A stretch of 8,143 nt of DNA from the NCBI GenBank assembly GCA_937914775.1, contig CALDNB010000002.1:1-8143 (forward strand), given 5' to 3'. Origin of the DNA: an uncultured Clostridia bacterium. Lineage in GTDB: Bacteria > Bacillota > Clostridia > Monoglobales > Firm-18. The notes beneath the pieces were generated by a model. It was given only the letters and a program-made list of their open reading frames with translations. It ran no database searches and was not told where the DNA came from. Shown here piece after piece: positions 7,247 to 8,143 of the stretch (its first letter is position 1; each line of letters begins with the position of its first letter). Both the position numbers and the translations under genes were made by a program.

Positions 7247-7891
7247 TTAAAAACCAAGTAAATTTTCTAAAACTACAACAAGTAAACCTTTCTTAACAGA
7301 GATGGTCGCAACATCGTTTTCAAATTCATTGCTTATACCAAGGTTATCCTGCCTTATTAAATCATAGTCATTTAAAGGATATTTAAGCCCCGTTGTTGTA
7401 ACTCCTTCTGCTATGCAGGTAAGCGGAATTATTGATAAACAGTCATAGTTGTCTTTTTTAATTATCGCAGTATCTGACACAAGCATAATTTTAGTGTTGT
7501 AAGTAAAAATAACCCCTGTAGCACCGTTGTTGTATATATATTCCAAAATCATAATTGCCCCAAGTGTGTGAGACAACCTGCTTCCCAATGCACCTAAAAG
7601 TATTATCTCGTCACAACCGTTTTGCAATGCAAAATCAACGCATATATGCAAATCTGTCTTGTCCTTTTTGCAGGGATATCTGTAAGTTTTAACACTTTCG
7701 GGGATAGTACCTGAAACAGAGTCCATATCACCAATTACAACATCGGGTGTAACGCCAACCTCAGTTGCAAGATTGTATCCTCCGTCTGCACAAATAATCA
7801 TATCATCATCATTTAATTTAATTCTGTAATAAAGAGAAATGTCCTCATAAGAGAAATCTCCTGCAGCATATATAAACGCTCTTTTACCCAA
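7247..7891 (-). CDS. thiN: Thiamine pyrophosphokinase
   Basis: ThiN transfers pyrophosphate from ATP to thiamine to make thiamine pyrophosphate, the cofactor of transketolase and pyruvate-converting enzymes. The 214 residues match the bacterial family length. Motifs in order are CADGGYN (34-40), VIGDMDSV (52-59), KKDKTDL (75-81), GALGSRLSHTLG (100-111) and the C-terminal LKYPLNDYDL with GISNEF (169-190). The first three hold the expected acidic metal and substrate residues. In the fourth, the usual GGRxDH reads GSRLSH, with Ser107 where Asp is common. The start is TTG at 7889-7891, chosen because GAGGTG lies 7 bases upstream and the next Met (31) would remove the first strand. It overlaps the rpe stop by 8 bases. 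The rpe-thiN order is common in Firmicutes. No TPP riboswitch is seen. Confidence 0.95.
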   Translation of the reverse strand: MGKRAFIYAAGDFSYEDISLYYRIKLNDDDMIICADGGYNLATEVGVTPDVVIGDMDSVSGTIPESVKTYRYPCKKDKTDLHICVDFALQNGCDEIILLGALGSRLSHTLGAIMILEYIYNNGATGVIFTYNTKIMLVSDTAIIKKDNYDCLSIIPLTCIAEGVTTTGLKYPLNDYDLIRQDNLGISNEFENDVATISVKKGLLVVVLENLLGF

Positions 7892-8143
7892 AATATTTCA
7901 CCTCACAACTTTCACAGGCTTTTCTCATATCAATTGCAGCCTTTTTAGTGTCAGACTGACCAAAAATTCCTGTACCGCTTACAATTACGTTTGCACCTTT
8001 TGACACCACTTCGCAAACATTCTCAATGTAAATTCCGCCGTCAACTTCAATGTCGATTTCATCACCAACCATTTTTCTTATTTCAGGTATTTTGTTTACT
8101 GCGTCCATAATCATACTCTGTCCGCCAAAACCGGGGAATACCG
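7884..8143 (-). CDS. rpe: Ribulose-phosphate 3-epimerase, C-terminal part (5' end outside window)
   Basis: Rpe interconverts ribulose 5-phosphate and xylulose 5-phosphate in the pentose phosphate pathway, as a metal-dependent TIM barrel. Only the last 85 residues are present; the frame stays open through the right edge, so the internal Met codon at 8112-8114 is not the start. The fragment opens with VFPGFGGQSM, the phosphate/loop motif usually written VNPGFGGQ, then IDIEVDGGI with the conserved catalytic aspartate, and the phosphate-binding VSGTGIFG near the C terminus. It ends with a TAA at 7884-7886 that lies inside the start of thiN (8-base overlap). In Bacillus the upstream neighbours are rsgA and the PASTA kinase gene prkC; whether they occur here lies outside the window. 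Confidence 0.95.
   Translation of the reverse strand, partial: VFPGFGGQSMIMDAVNKIPEIRKMVGDEIDIEVDGGIYIENVCEVVSKGANVIVSGTGIFGQSDTKKAAIDMRKACESCEVKYFG
7899..7904 (-). promoter_or_regulatory. Ribosome binding site deciding the TTG start of thiN
   Basis: The minus strand reads GAGGTG, 7 bases before TTG at 7889-7891, inside the last codons of rpe. No ATG or GTG lies at a suitable distance in frame, so the TTG start is supported and translation is probably coupled to rpe. Confidence 0.8.

Noticed and set aside
8112..8114. ATG as the start of a short 76-residue gene
   Set aside because: The frame continues upstream to the window edge and encodes the conserved VFPGFGGQS motif of Rpe, so this is an internal Met of a cut gene.

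Overview
The window is AT-rich chromosomal DNA from a low-GC Gram-positive bacterium, most likely an anaerobic member of the Clostridia. The reasons are strong AGGAGG-type ribosome binding sites, the rpe-thiN pairing typical of Firmicutes, an IreB (UPF0297) protein, and a cysteine-knuckle form of PheS. All eight genes lie on the minus strand, so they are read from the right edge to the left. No plus-strand gene, RNA gene, CRISPR array, insertion sequence or phage gene was seen. Coding density is almost complete; the largest gap is 71 bases.

In transcription order, the right part holds the 3' end of rpe (ribulose-phosphate 3-epimerase), thiN (thiamine pyrophosphokinase, TTG start overlapping the end of rpe) and rodA (peptidoglycan glycosyltransferase of the SEDS family). 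They overlap or nearly touch, so they look like the tail of an operon that enters from outside the window.

The 71-base gap after rodA carries a near-consensus extended -10 promoter. It probably starts a second transcription unit: pheS and pheT (the two subunits of phenylalanyl-tRNA synthetase), ireB (a small target of the PASTA-type Ser/Thr kinase), murJ (a lipid II flippase of the MviN family, GTG start) and a truncated O-antigen ligase/polymerase-like membrane protein running off the left edge. The last three are tightly packed: a 3-base gap, then a 4-base ATGA overlap.

Functionally the window mixes housekeeping (translation, pentose phosphate, thiamine) with cell-envelope assembly. RodA polymerises lipid II, MurJ flips it, and the last gene probably polymerises or ligates another surface glycan. 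IreB is a regulator of envelope stress in enterococci, and in Bacillus rpe-thiN sits just downstream of the PASTA kinase gene prkC. Envelope regulation may therefore be a theme of the neighbourhood. No wholly new system is evident. The points most worth a second look are the unusual place of ireB, the substituted cavity residues in MurJ, and the repeated N-terminal motif of the ligase-like protein.
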